64,000 nucleotides of DNA from Planctomycetaceae bacterium (GCA_017795105.1 CP051247.1:1922001-1986000), one strand, 5' to 3'. Positions 13,465-28,512 are shown, numbered from the stretch's first letter. The notes: generated by a model not told the origin, from the letters alone. Program-made: numbers and translations.

Positions 13465-13485
13465 ATTTTGTCAGAGTGACAAAAT
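13465..13485. promoter_or_regulatory. perfect palindrome in divergent spacer, possible operator
   Basis: ATTTTGTCA-GAG-TGACAAAAT is a 9-bp perfect inverted repeat in an AT-rich patch of the spacer between two divergent genes. Its symmetry and position fit an operator for a dimeric regulator. It lacks the GC-rich stem of the REP-like repeats. Nothing else clear was seen between 13383 and 13717. Confidence 0.45.
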
Positions 13486-13717
13486 TTTGAGGCAAAAATG
13501 CGGCTGCCGAGAAGATCTTGATCAAATCTTAGATATCTCCAAAAATCGTCTCAAGACTCGCCCCCTGCGAGTTCTCCATTTCCAATCCGGCGAATCTCCT
13601 GTCTGCGGAAGGTGCTCCCTGCACCCGAGGACATCCCCCCTGAACCGGTCCTGGTTCGTGATTCGCTCCCCATCACCAACTCCCTCCGAACAATTGCCTA
13701 CCTCAGGAGTGCCCGTT

Positions 13718-14590
13718 ATGCGCTGGCCCGTCATCCTTACGTTATGCCTTGCGGCATCTGCCGTTGGCCTGGAACAGAGTCAGGCTGTCGCCCAGATCAA
13801 TCCTTACGTCGCCCGTGCCTGCGGCGGCTGCAACGGAGCCTGGAACTGCCGTCCACGGTTGTTCCCGAGATTCTGCGGCCGACGCTGTCGTGGTTTCGAT
13901 CGCGGCTGTACCGGCATGATCCCGTCGGTCCCAAGCTGTGCAGCGCCGCCGCAGATCAACTGTGCTCCGCCGCCGGTCTGCCCGCCTCCGGTTTGCCCGC
14001 AAGTGACGACCCGTCTTCGTCCCCGCCGCGTCGTCAACTGGGAGATGTGCCCCCAGACCGTGTATCGCCAGCAGACCTACTGCGAACAGATTCCGGTTAC
14101 CACCTATCGTCGCGTCGTGATGATGGTCCCTCAGACCGAATGCCGAACCGTGGTGCGTCGCCAGATGGTACCGACACAGACGATGGTCCCCCGTCGCCGT
14201 GTTTCGTGCGTGTGGGAACCGTATCAGTGCCTGAACTACGCTCCGGCTCCGATCTGCAACGATCCCTGCACCGATATGAATCCATACGGCGGTGCTTATG
14301 GCGGCTTCGGCAATACGATCTCTCCGAACCCGATGATCGGTCCGTCGATGTCGTCGCCGATGATGGCTCCGTCCCAGCCGACGTTGACGGTCCCTTCGGT
14401 TCCCGACATGGATTCGACCTACGACCCGAACAACATCGTGCCGACGCCGGCTGATATCGATCAGCAGTCGAGGTTCACGCCGTGGATGCCGGTCCCGCAG
14501 AAGGATCCGTACTTCCAGGCCAACAACGATGGCTACCGCACTTTGCAGAACGTTCCGCGAACCGCCGGAAAGTTCAACGCCGAGTGGTAA
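13718..14590 (+). CDS. secreted Cys/Pro-rich surface protein with planctomycete-type repeats
   Basis: A Sec signal peptide (MRWPVILTLCLAASAVGLEQSQAVA) leads a 290-residue protein. Residues 30-85 are rich in Cys, Arg and Pro. The middle (about 105-170) has V-x-Y-R-x-x-T-Y/V and M-V-P-x-x-x-C-R-T-V-x-R repeats like those of planctomycete cell-envelope proteins. The C-terminus is rich in Met, Pro and Ser. The start is set by AGGAG 8 nt upstream of ATG 13718, although the frame is open to 13487. A structural role in the cell envelope is likely, with disulphide cross-links possible. Repeats in two registers of the stem-like region suggest past internal duplication. Confidence 0.82.
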   Translation: MRWPVILTLCLAASAVGLEQSQAVAQINPYVARACGGCNGAWNCRPRLFPRFCGRRCRGFDRGCTGMIPSVPSCAAPPQINCAPPPVCPPPVCPQVTTRLRPRRVVNWEMCPQTVYRQQTYCEQIPVTTYRRVVMMVPQTECRTVVRRQMVPTQTMVPRRRVSCVWEPYQCLNYAPAPICNDPCTDMNPYGGAYGGFGNTISPNPMIGPSMSSPMMAPSQPTLTVPSVPDMDSTYDPNNIVPTPADIDQQSRFTPWMPVPQKDPYFQANNDGYRTLQNVPRTAGKFNAEW

Positions 14591-14638
14591 GCAGCGGTTT
14601 CGGTTCCTCAACCGAGACTGACTGCCAACGCTGATTCA

Positions 14639-14680
14639 AGAGCTCCGGTCTTCTTCACCAGGAAGGTCGGAGCTTTCTTC
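14639..14680 (+). terminator. intrinsic terminator of the surface-protein gene
   Basis: The arms AGCTCCG/CGGAGCT enclose a partly paired loop and are followed by TTTCTTC. It lies about 50 bp past the stop, between convergent genes. Confidence 0.6.
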
Positions 14681-14686
14681 ATGAAG

Positions 14687-15622
14687 TCAGCTGCTGGTCA
14701 GTGGGGCGTCGGAAGGATCGGCTTGAAGCGGGATCGAACGAAGGCGACGAAACCGGAACGCCAACGAACGATGAGGAGCCGTGATCAAGATGGTGAGCTT
14801 CTGGGATTTCGTCAGACGAACGCGACGGGTCGCCAGAGCATCCGGGTCTTCCATAATCTGTTCAAGCAGGCCATGGTAGGTTGCAAACATAATGCGAAAC
14901 ATACGACGGCCCGGTCCCGACAGGAAATCCTCCAATCGCTGCGCTTCGGCGTACAGAGCTTGAGTTCGCTCGATCTGAAAGCAGATCAGCTTCTTCCAGG
15001 CCGGAACAAAGCGTTCGTTTTCGACCATCTGTTCGGGACAACCAAAGTGGACTCGCTCGTCAGCCGGGAGATAGCAGCGGCCGCGATGCGAATCTTCTGT
15101 CAGATCACGAAGGATGTTCGTCATCTGGAATGCCCGGCCACAGGTGAGAGCCAGTTCGCGAGTCTGAGAGAGATCGGCTCCCCAGAGGGCCTGACAGCAA
15201 AGCCCTGACATGCCGGCTACCTGATCGCAGTAACCGCTCAGACTCTCGAAGTCGGGGAACTCTCGCCAGTCGAGGTCGCGTTCCATCCCGACGAGCACCT
15301 GCAGCAGCCAGTCCCGCTCAATGCCGTAGCGGGCCATCACATCGCTGAGAGCTGGAAAAAGCGGATGATCGGCCGGCTCTGGCAGCTGTTCGACGGCGCC
15401 TTTCCAGTCCGCCAACGCCTGTCGTGGGCTGTCGGACGGAACATCGCAGCCATCGACCAGATCATCGGAGATCCGCATGTACGCGTAGACCACGCACATG
15501 GCGCGGTACATCGGACGGGGCAGCGTGCGGAACGCGAGATGAAAATTGCTGCCTGCACCGCGGGTGACGCCAACGGCATAGTCATAGGAGGCGTCGACGG
15601 ATCCGGATGCAGACTGGGCCAT
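14687..15622 (-). CDS. squalene/phytoene synthase family protein (HpnD-like)
   Basis: This trans-isoprenyl diphosphate synthase joins two prenyl diphosphates head to head. The 311-residue protein has both aspartate-rich motifs, DDLVD (53-57) and D-L-T-E-D (173-177), the latter followed by RGRCYLP. The SNFHLAF start of the domain resembles HpnD, one of the HpnC/D/E trio that makes squalene from farnesyl diphosphate in many bacteria. A phytoene synthase (carotenoid) cannot be excluded. The squalene-hopene cyclase gene 46 kb away in this window makes a hopanoid role plausible. HpnC and HpnE are not seen nearby. The C-terminal 40 residues are basic and may touch the membrane. Confidence 0.88.
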   Translation of the reverse strand: MAQSASGSVDASYDYAVGVTRGAGSNFHLAFRTLPRPMYRAMCVVYAYMRISDDLVDGCDVPSDSPRQALADWKGAVEQLPEPADHPLFPALSDVMARYGIERDWLLQVLVGMERDLDWREFPDFESLSGYCDQVAGMSGLCCQALWGADLSQTRELALTCGRAFQMTNILRDLTEDSHRGRCYLPADERVHFGCPEQMVENERFVPAWKKLICFQIERTQALYAEAQRLEDFLSGPGRRMFRIMFATYHGLLEQIMEDPDALATRRVRLTKSQKLTILITAPHRSLAFRFRRLRSIPLQADPSDAPLTSS

Positions 15623-15709
15623 AACACTGATCGCTCAATGGGTGCGTCGGATCCCCGGAGGAGAACGCGGAACGCGACCCGAAACGCGGATCAGTTCCGC
15701 CGTTTCTGC

Positions 15710-17278
15710 TTACTGTTCGCCGCGACTGCGAGGTCGCCGCCGTCCGCCACGCGAACCACGTCGATCTCCACCTCGGCTGCCTTCGCTGCGACCACCCCGG
15801 TCAGACGAATCTCCGCTGCGGCGGCGGACAATCATATTGATGGCCTCGCCCCACGTCGGGACATTTTTGTACTGAGGAGCCGGGGGACCGGTTTCGATCG
15901 CATCGGTGTCATCGTCCGCCGAATCCGCCTGGGCCGATTCCGAAGCGACTGCCTTGGACTCTTCTTTCTCGGAGCGAGCCGAGTCTGAAGAATCCCGGTC
16001 GCGATCGCGGCCACGGCCACGGCGAGAACGGCGACGAGAGGGACGCTTTTCTTCGGCAGCAGGCTGCACGTCCTCATCGTCTTCGGAATCGTCATCTTTG
16101 GCTTCGACAGCCTTTTTCTTCGGCTTCGGCGTGACGTCGTCTTCGTCATCTGCATTCCAGAGTTCATCGATCAGTTCCGGATCGATCTCCTCTTCCTTCG
16201 CAGAGGACGACTTCTTCTGGTCGTCACGGTCCGAGCTCGCAGACTGTTCTTGAGAACGTCCCCCACGGCGGCGGCGACGGCGACGGCGACGCGTCGGACG
16301 TTCTTTTTCTTCCGTATCCGAGGAGTCGGCTTTCACATCGTCGTCGTCATCGGAATCGTCTGAGTCGTCGACAGCGACTTCTTCCGCACGGCGACGGCGA
16401 CCACCACCCTTTTTGTCGGCGTGCCAGTCCCAGTCGTCGAGGGCATCCCAGAAATCGTCCCCCTCATCGGTCGCTCCGGCTGCCTTTCCAGAACGGCGAG
16501 ACGGCTTTTCTTCGGCGGAAGCATCCGAGGAGTCCGTAGCTTCCGACTTCTTCTCGGCACGGCTCTTACGACGGATCCGCTTCGGCTCCGCCTTGGCGGC
16601 GGCCGGTTTGGACTCGGGCTTTTCATCATCTTCGTCGTCATCGAAGTCGAAGCTCAGGTCGCCGAAGTCGTCATCATCGTCTTCGCCGTCGCTGTCATCC
16701 GCTTCTGCCGTCACTTCGTCTTCGTCGTCTTCAAAGCTGACGTCGTCTGCGACATCGTCCTCGTCGTCATCATCTTCTTCGGCCTGCTGACGAGCGTTCT
16801 CATTGTAAAGATCGATGTCTTCGCTGGCCGATTCGTCGAGTTCATCCTGCCCGATAATGCCGAATCCGAACGGGTCTTCATCGTCGAATGATTCACGGAT
16901 CGAAGTCGTACGGGACTCGGACACGTCTTTCTCCTGACGGGAGCTCTTTCGGGAACGCGATTCCTCGGCAGATTTTTCAGCACGGGCCGGCTTCTTCTCG
17001 GCCTTCTTCTCAGCCGGCTTCGGTGCGACCGGTTCGTCATCGTCATCATCGAACGAAAGATCCGGTTCCTCGGCTGCAGCTTCGATCGAGGGTTGAGCCT
17101 TGGCCCCCGTTTCGGACGAACCGACAGGATTCATTTGTTCAACAACCTCCGCCACAGAATCGATATCCAGATCCTGTAAATCGGTTTGATCGTCGAAGTG
17201 AATACCGAAGAGACTTCCTGCAAGCGCCTTCCAGGAAGATTTCTGATCTGAATTTTCTGAGTCTTTTTTCTGGTTCAT
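15710..17278 (-). CDS. large disordered acidic/basic protein
   Basis: The 522-residue protein is mostly low complexity: Asp/Glu runs (for example DDDDDE and EEDDDDEDD) alternate with Lys/Arg/Ser-rich blocks. One ordered-looking patch lies near the N-terminus (WKALAGSLFGI, DIDSVAEVVEQM) and another near the C-terminus (YKNVPTWGEAINMIV). The last 40 residues are a Gly/Arg/Ser-rich tail (RGG-type), common in RNA-binding proteins. A nucleic-acid or ribosome-linked role is inferred from composition only. ATG 17278 is preferred to an upstream start because the extra 38 residues have different composition. It is divergent from the LysR gene. Confidence 0.78.
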   Translation of the reverse strand: MNQKKDSENSDQKSSWKALAGSLFGIHFDDQTDLQDLDIDSVAEVVEQMNPVGSSETGAKAQPSIEAAAEEPDLSFDDDDDEPVAPKPAEKKAEKKPARAEKSAEESRSRKSSRQEKDVSESRTTSIRESFDDEDPFGFGIIGQDELDESASEDIDLYNENARQQAEEDDDDEDDVADDVSFEDDEDEVTAEADDSDGEDDDDDFGDLSFDFDDDEDDEKPESKPAAAKAEPKRIRRKSRAEKKSEATDSSDASAEEKPSRRSGKAAGATDEGDDFWDALDDWDWHADKKGGGRRRRAEEVAVDDSDDSDDDDDVKADSSDTEEKERPTRRRRRRRRRGGRSQEQSASSDRDDQKKSSSAKEEEIDPELIDELWNADDEDDVTPKPKKKAVEAKDDDSEDDEDVQPAAEEKRPSRRRSRRGRGRDRDRDSSDSARSEKEESKAVASESAQADSADDDTDAIETGPPAPQYKNVPTWGEAINMIVRRRSGDSSDRGGRSEGSRGGDRRGSRGGRRRPRSRGEQ

Positions 17279-17626
17279 GGGCAGATCATACGCTGGCTTC
17301 GTCGCTATTTCAATGAATACGGGAAGCGACGCCTCAGCCTTGAGATCAAGCGTGAAACGCTTTTCGGTCCGCGAAGGCCGCCAGTACGCCAAAGCGCACG
17401 GACATGCACCATATCAATAGCACGTCTGAAGGCCTGAAATTCCCGGTTCTTTCCCAGAGTGCCGAGAATAAGCAATGCTAATCCTGGACCGACTCTTCGA
17501 TCAGAATATTGGAACCTTCTGGTTGACAACCCGAATCAGATCGTGATAATCGCTCGAACAATTTTTGTGATACTGAACCGGACTCTCAATAAGATCCACT
17601 GATATAACGACCCACGGCGACCTTCC
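17279..17626. other. divergent spacer between disordered-protein gene and LysR gene
   Basis: This ~350-bp AT-richer spacer should contain both promoters. LysR proteins usually control their own divergent promoter, so a T-N11-A type site is expected, but I could not single one out with confidence. No gene or strong repeat was seen. Confidence 0.4.
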
Positions 17627-18535
17627 ATGCATCTTCGTAATGTCGAAATGTTCTGCGATGCGGTTGAATTGCGCAGTTTCTCGCGCGCAGCCGAGCATCA
17701 GAAGGTCTCGCAATCCGCCGTCAGTCAGGCGATTCAGCAGCTGGAAAAGCGGCTGGGAATGCAGTTAATCGACCGTTCGAAGCGGCCATTCGAGCTGACG
17801 ACCGCCGGCGCGATTTACTTTGAGGGCTGTCGGGATCTGCTGCACAGTTTTCGCGAAGTCGAAGACCGCGTGCGGGAGATGGAGAACCGTGTCGTGGGCC
17901 GAATTCGGGTCGTGGCGATTTATTCGGTCGGCCTGATTCAGATCAATGAAACGATCGAACGCTTCCAGCGGGAGTACCCCGAAGTTGAAGTCTCGATTGA
18001 TTTTGTGCATCCTGATGAGGTCTACAGACGGGTCGGTCAGGAACAGGACGACCTGGGTCTGGTCTCCTTTCCAAAATCTAAAGGTCTGTTCGAGTGCGTC
18101 CACTGGCAGGACCAGCCCATGGTCGTTGTCGTGGGACGCAATCATGCCTGGTTCGACCGGGAGACACTTACGGTCCAGGAACTGGATGGGGCCCGCTTCG
18201 TCGGATTCAAGCCCAACCTTTACATCCGCAAGGCGATTGATCGCTGGTTCCGCGAAGTGGGCGTAAGCGTCGATTCGGTGCACGAATTTGACAACATTGA
18301 ATACGTCAAACGGGATGTCGAATCGGGAACGGGGATCGCCCTGCTTCCCGAACCGACGGTACGAGATGAATGTCTGCGAGGCCGAATGAAGGCCCTGCAG
18401 GTTGAAGACGCGTCCTGGGTTCGTCCTCTGGGCATGATTCACCGTAAAGGCCGCGAGTTGTCGCTGGCCACGCGGAAATTTGTCGACGTGTTATTGAGCG
18501 AGAGCTGCGCGGAACTGAGTTCTACATCCGGCTGA
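17627..18535 (+). CDS. LysR-family transcriptional regulator
   Basis: The 302-residue protein begins with a classical LysR winged helix-turn-helix (residues 1-60; FSRAAEHQKVSQSAVSQAIQQLE is the core, given here in part) and continues with the periplasmic-binding-protein-like effector domain (about 90-295). It lies 173 bp upstream of gltB on the same strand. The GltC regulator of glutamate synthase in Bacillus is also LysR-type and linked to gltAB, so control of gltBD by nitrogen status is a fair guess. The effector is unknown. ATG 17627 gives the normal N-terminus MHLRNVEMFCDAVE. Confidence 0.9.
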   Translation: MHLRNVEMFCDAVELRSFSRAAEHQKVSQSAVSQAIQQLEKRLGMQLIDRSKRPFELTTAGAIYFEGCRDLLHSFREVEDRVREMENRVVGRIRVVAIYSVGLIQINETIERFQREYPEVEVSIDFVHPDEVYRRVGQEQDDLGLVSFPKSKGLFECVHWQDQPMVVVVGRNHAWFDRETLTVQELDGARFVGFKPNLYIRKAIDRWFREVGVSVDSVHEFDNIEYVKRDVESGTGIALLPEPTVRDECLRGRMKALQVEDASWVRPLGMIHRKGRELSLATRKFVDVLLSESCAELSSTSG

Positions 18536-18708
18536 ATCGCAGCAGGCAGCAGATATTCGATGCCATCGCGGCATCACTTCACCTGGCAGGATGCCGGGGC
18601 AGATCACCGGTCGCAACGACCACAACTATCGACACCGACGGTCCCGACCACGCAAGTGGACTTCGAACTGGCTTCCAGTCGACGGGATCACTTTATTTAC
18701 CTGGAACG

Positions 18709-23307
<4,599 letters not shown>

Positions 23308-23329
23308 GGCCGCCCATTCCCGAATGCGA

Positions 23330-23354
23330 GCTGCGGCGGATCGGCTGCCGCAGC
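23330..23354. other. hairpin in the gltB-gltD gap
   Basis: The arms GCTGCGGC/GCCGCAGC are separated by 9 nt, with no T-run. It may stabilise the gltB 3' end or modulate read-through into gltD. This is structure seen, function guessed. Confidence 0.4.
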
Positions 23355-23416
23355 CACCATCCCGATCTGCAGGAACCACTCACAGTTTTATCTGACCGAA
23401 AGCGCAATAGAGAACG

Positions 23417-24937
<1,521 letters not shown>

Positions 24938-24970
24938 TGTTCGGGACGCGAGCTGGAACGACAACCCGGT

Positions 24971-24997
24971 GCTGGGATACGCCTGCGGCTATCCCAG
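24971..24997. repeat. REP-like palindrome GCTGGGATA..TATCCCAGC
   Basis: This is a near-perfect palindrome related to the one at 13076-13102 (arms GCTGGGATA/TATCCCAGC-type). It lies 34 bp after the gltD stop. Confidence 0.55.
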
Positions 24998-25028
24998 CCT
25001 GTTGGTCTGAACTGGGCTCAAAACGGAA

Positions 25029-25235
25029 GGATGGTACAGGGATTTATCCCTGTATTGCGCAGCAACAGGAAGCTTGTCTTCGATTCGGTGCTGTCTCCCG
25101 GCGATCGACCTTGCTTGAGTTGCTGTCCCATCTCGGCAGCGCAGCATCTGATTGATGCGTCGAACGTTAACCCAAGCGTCTTTTCCCAGCCACTTGTTGC
25201 GTGGCAGCACAGAGAGGAACCTCTGTACCAACCGG
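25029..25235. repeat. inverted pair of double-hairpin REP-like elements
   Basis: The plus-strand copy (25029-25080) has GGATGG, stem ACAGGGAT/ATCCCTGT, then TTGC-GCA-GCAA, ending GCTTGTCTT. The minus-strand copy (about 25189-25235) has stem ACAGAG/CTCTGT and a second stem GCCAC/GTGGC. The pair fills the convergent spacer between gltD and the PH-domain gene and may act as a terminator. No gene is seen between 24938 and 25314. Confidence 0.65.
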
Positions 25236-25314
25236 TCGAGAGCATTGCCGCAAGCAGCAGGCCCACGCGAGCGTAGGTCTGGCACCCAGAATCTGAATCT
25301 GGAAACACGGCTGG

Positions 25315-25803
25315 TTACTGGTAGCGGCGGATGAGGTCGACGATTTCCTGGGCCGATTCGATGCCCTTGATCTGAATCTCCATGTCGTCCTGACCGGAGC
25401 TGGAAACAGCCAGGTCGCCGACGCCGAGCAACCGCTGGAAGAACGACTGGTCCATCTGAATGTTGCGGACGTCGTCGTGCTGCACCTCGTTGGTTCGCTT
25501 CGAGAGAATTCCCTGCCGGTAAAGCGTTCTCTTCTCGGTAACGGTTAACACCCTGAAGTGGACGTTGAGTTTCCACCAGCCGAACGAGACGGCTCCGAAG
25601 AGAAACGCCAGGAAGCAGCCGAGCGCCGCTCCCGGATTGCCCATCACAAGAAACGCGATGCTGCCGATCGCACCGCCGACCAGCATGATTCCCAACCCGA
25701 TATATGAGAAGGGATGATTGGCGAACATCGCCGGATGGTATTCCTTCAACGTGTCTTCACGTTCGGGAACCGGTTCGTGAATCCCTGCGGGTTGCTCGAT
25801 CAC
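25315..25803 (-). CDS. PH-domain (bPH2/YdbS-like) membrane protein
   Basis: The 162-residue protein has two adjacent membrane helices (about 33-52 and 57-75) followed by a bacterial PH-like domain with FRVLTVTEKRTLYRQGILSKRTNEV and QHDDVRNIQMDQSFFQRLLGVGDLAV, quoted in part. These are hallmarks of the YdbS/YdbT (DUF304) family. The family is membrane bound and of uncertain role. It is convergent with gltD and 128 bp downstream of the rluD-type gene, so it may be the tail of that operon. Confidence 0.85.
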   Translation of the reverse strand: MIEQPAGIHEPVPEREDTLKEYHPAMFANHPFSYIGLGIMLVGGAIGSIAFLVMGNPGAALGCFLAFLFGAVSFGWWKLNVHFRVLTVTEKRTLYRQGILSKRTNEVQHDDVRNIQMDQSFFQRLLGVGDLAVSSSGQDDMEIQIKGIESAQEIVDLIRRYQ

Positions 25804-25931
25804 CGTTGCTGCTCCTGGATGACTGCTCGACGTGGTCGGATGAAATCTCGCCTTGGCTCCCCGCTCCGCCGTCTCGCGGCCTCAGGGTCCGTTCATTATG
25901 CCCGATTGCCGGGCTTCTGCAATGGCCGCTC

Positions 25932-26930
25932 TCATCTCTCGCGGCGATGCTCTCGCAAAGCGGCCAGCAACCGTTCCATATCCTGGGGCATGGGAGCAAT
26001 AAACTCCATCCGTTCCCCGGTCCGGGGATGATCAATCTGCAGTCGATAAGCGTGCAATGCCTGGCGGGCGATGAGCCGGGGATTCTCAGTGAGATGCTCC
26101 CGGGAGTCGAGCAGATCGGCCAGATGCACTTCGGCATGCCCGCGATAAAGGCTGTCGGCGACGATCGCATGACCGAGATGCTGCATGTGCACACGCAGCT
26201 GATGCGTTCGCCCCGTCTTGGGCAACATCTTCACATAGGTGAAATCGCGGAACCGTTCCTGGACCTCATAGAAAGTCTGCGCAAGTCGCGCTTCCGGATC
26301 GGGCCCACAGACGACCATCTTTTCCCGATGTTTCGAATGGGCCCGAATGTGCGTTTCGATGAAGTCCGTATCGAACTCAAGCTTGCCCCACACGACGGCC
26401 CGGTACTCTTTCTCAACCGTTCGGTCGTGGAACTGAGCCGCAATGCGATCGTGCGACTGATCATCCTTGGCAACGACGATGACGCCCGTCGTGTCGCGAT
26501 CGAGCCGATGTACGATGCCGGGCCGATGGGCTCCGCCCGCACCGCTCAGTTCATCGAAATGATGAATCAGCGCGTTGACGAGCGTGCCGCCGTAGTTGGC
26601 TTTTCCGGGATGAACGATCAGGCCGGCCTGCTTGTTGAGGACGACGATCTGTTCGTCTTCGTAGAGGACATCGAGTGAAATCTGCGGAGCAGGCGGCAGC
26701 TCGGTACTCGTCGGTTCGGGATAGCCACCGGCAATCTTTTCGCCGAGTCGCAGTTTCCACGACGGCTTCACCTGACGGTCGTTGACTGTTACGCCACCTG
26801 CCGAAATGAGCTTCTGCCACTGGGAGCGGGAGAACTCCGGAAAGCGACTGCTCAGCCAGTGGTCGAGCCGACGATCCACATCGATGTCGGAGACTTCTGC
26901 GGCGAACGAGTTGTCGTCATTACTGTCCAT
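25932..26930 (-). CDS. RluA-family 23S rRNA pseudouridine synthase (RluD-like)
   Basis: This enzyme isomerises uridines in 23S rRNA. The 332-residue protein has an N-terminal S4 RNA-binding domain (about 15-75: RRLDHWLSSRFPEFSRSQWQ and ISAGGVTVNDRQVKPSWKL, in parts) and a catalytic domain with HRLDRDTTGVIVVAK, where the aspartate is the nucleophile. GRTHQLRVHMQHLGHAI is the other family motif. The combination is that of RluD, which modifies helix 69, but RluC cannot be excluded. The start overlaps the end of the TPR gene by 11 bp, so the two are coupled. Confidence 0.9.
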   Translation of the reverse strand: MDSNDDNSFAAEVSDIDVDRRLDHWLSSRFPEFSRSQWQKLISAGGVTVNDRQVKPSWKLRLGEKIAGGYPEPTSTELPPAPQISLDVLYEDEQIVVLNKQAGLIVHPGKANYGGTLVNALIHHFDELSGAGGAHRPGIVHRLDRDTTGVIVVAKDDQSHDRIAAQFHDRTVEKEYRAVVWGKLEFDTDFIETHIRAHSKHREKMVVCGPDPEARLAQTFYEVQERFRDFTYVKMLPKTGRTHQLRVHMQHLGHAIVADSLYRGHAEVHLADLLDSREHLTENPRLIARQALHAYRLQIDHPRTGERMEFIAPMPQDMERLLAALREHRRER

Positions 26931-27843
26931 CAGAAGTGGCTTCAGGCGCCGGAGTGGAGGTGCCGGCGGGAGCAGGCGTTTCCGTCGTCGCCGGCGGAGT
27001 TGCAGTCGTGCCTTCTGGCGCGGGCATCTCCGGAGCCTTGGCCGGCGTCGATGTTCCCGACGGAGCGGCCATCACTGGCGGGAAGTCCGGTGCACCCGGG
27101 ACCGACAGCGTCGGATTGGCCGAGCTCGTCCCTTCCGGCGTTTCGCTGGACGTTCCCGATGGAGCGGGCATCTCCGGCATTTGCGGCAGCAGGTCCTTCG
27201 GCTGTTCCAGATCCTGGGGCTTCGGCTTCTGCTCGGCAAACCAGGTGTAGAACTGCGTTGCGTTCGAACGCTTCAGATCTTTCACCCGAGCTTCAGCGAT
27301 CTCTTTGAACGGGGACTCCGGAGACTCATTGAGCAATTTCTCGTATGCAGCGATCGCTTCGGTGAAATCGCCCTTCGAGGTCGTTTCCAGCGTACAGGCC
27401 AGTCCGAACAGAGCCCGATCTTTGACGATCGGCAGCGTGCTCGACTGATTCAGGACTTTCTCGAAGATCGTTTTGGCTTCGTCGAGTTCGGTCAGGGCCG
27501 CGTCGCGGTCGGTAAACATCAGCTGAACGCCGGTCTGCAGATACTGCTCGGCACTCTTGAGCTGAGCGAGATCCCCGATCGGCGTGCCGTCGTAAGACTC
27601 GGCGATGCCGGCCAGTTCCTGGGCGTTCTGAGCCCCCATCAGCGCAGCCCAGCCGTCGGCGTTCGTGGCCTGGCTGGTCCGCATGGCATAAACGACTGCG
27701 GCGATCAACAGCAGCAGAGCCGAAAGCCAGAGAAGAATCCGGTTTCCATGGACCTCAGCGATCTCGCGAAATTTCTCCCGCGACTTGTTGAGCGCTACTT
27801 CCAGGTCGTTCTGTGCCAGTTCGTGGCGATGTTCGCTTTTCAT
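26920..27843 (-). CDS. membrane-anchored TPR-like protein with Pro/Thr-rich tail
   Basis: The 307-residue protein has a cytoplasmic N-terminus (coiled-coil-like NDLEVALNKSREKFREIAEV), one membrane helix (ILLWLSALLLLIAAVVYAM, about 37-55), and a periplasmic helical region (65-200) that looks like tetratricopeptide repeats, as in the YfgM family. The last 95 residues are low complexity (P-A-P-x-G-T-S/T repeats). YfgM-type proteins assist the Sec translocon or envelope chaperones, so a similar role is a guess. ATG 27843 is used because the extra upstream residues look unrelated. It overlaps the rluD-type gene. Confidence 0.8.
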   Translation of the reverse strand: MKSEHRHELAQNDLEVALNKSREKFREIAEVHGNRILLWLSALLLLIAAVVYAMRTSQATNADGWAALMGAQNAQELAGIAESYDGTPIGDLAQLKSAEQYLQTGVQLMFTDRDAALTELDEAKTIFEKVLNQSSTLPIVKDRALFGLACTLETTSKGDFTEAIAAYEKLLNESPESPFKEIAEARVKDLKRSNATQFYTWFAEQKPKPQDLEQPKDLLPQMPEMPAPSGTSSETPEGTSSANPTLSVPGAPDFPPVMAAPSGTSTPAKAPEMPAPEGTTATPPATTETPAPAGTSTPAPEATSDGQ

Positions 27844-27990
27844 TTCGATCGGTGCCGACGGTGTCTGTCTGGTGATCTGTTGCCAAAGCCAGAGGGGGAA
27901 AAACACTGCGCAGAGGCGTACTGCAGCCTGCTATCGCAGTCAGTGGAAACGCGGAGTATAGGTTGCAGCGCCAAAATGGGTCAAGCAGAC

Positions 27991-28488
27991 TCAGATTGTC
28001 GTCTCGGCGTCGAGAACCTGGACGACATCCAAGATCCGAATGTCGCCCCCCTGCTCCACGGTCGCCGTGATCCCGCCGTGCCCCCGCATCGCCGCGTACC
28101 CGCCCGGACCGAGGATTTCTTCCATCCGGGAACAGGGAGCACACGGGCCCGATCCTTTCAGCACGGCTGAGCCAATCCGGAACTCGCGATCTTTCAACGC
28201 CAGCAGATTCAGCCCCGAAACGACGATGTTCCGCCTTAACAGTTCCGGTTCGACGACCTTCCGTCCCAGAAACGCCGCGACCGCCGGAAGATGCTCGGCC
28301 TGTATGAGCGTGACCTGCCGTTTGCCACGACCGGAGCGAGCATGGTGATCCCCTTCGATTCCGGTCTTTTCCCGAACCTGAACATCGTCGACCGCAACGA
28401 TCGGCTCCCGCCGCCCGGGACTGACGCCAATCCACTCCACCCGGCCAACACCGGTTGGACTGTTCAGCAAATCCTGCATGAGCGACAT
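27991..28488 (-). CDS. MOSC-domain protein
   Basis: MOSC domains, named after the molybdenum cofactor sulfurase C-terminus, deliver or handle sulphur on the molybdenum cofactor. The 165-residue protein has the core pattern EKTGIEGDHHARSGRGKRQVTL and ends with a conserved cysteine stretch (GSGPCAPCSRMEEILG), typical of small stand-alone MOSC proteins such as YiiM relatives. The start is set at ATG 28488; the 16 extra upstream codons come from the neighbouring REP element and read VRQDAPYWHFL. An ATG 9 bp later is also possible. The gene is flanked by the RAYT/REP unit. Confidence 0.85.
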   Translation of the reverse strand: MSLMQDLLNSPTGVGRVEWIGVSPGRREPIVAVDDVQVREKTGIEGDHHARSGRGKRQVTLIQAEHLPAVAAFLGRKVVEPELLRRNIVVSGLNLLALKDREFRIGSAVLKGSGPCAPCSRMEEILGPGGYAAMRGHGGITATVEQGGDIRILDVVQVLDAETTI

Positions 28489-28512
28489 GGGAACGATCCG
28501 GAGAAAGTGCCA

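Noticed and set aside
14681..15208. 175-residue plus-strand frame
   Set aside because: It is antisense to the squalene/phytoene synthase gene, which has both aspartate motifs.
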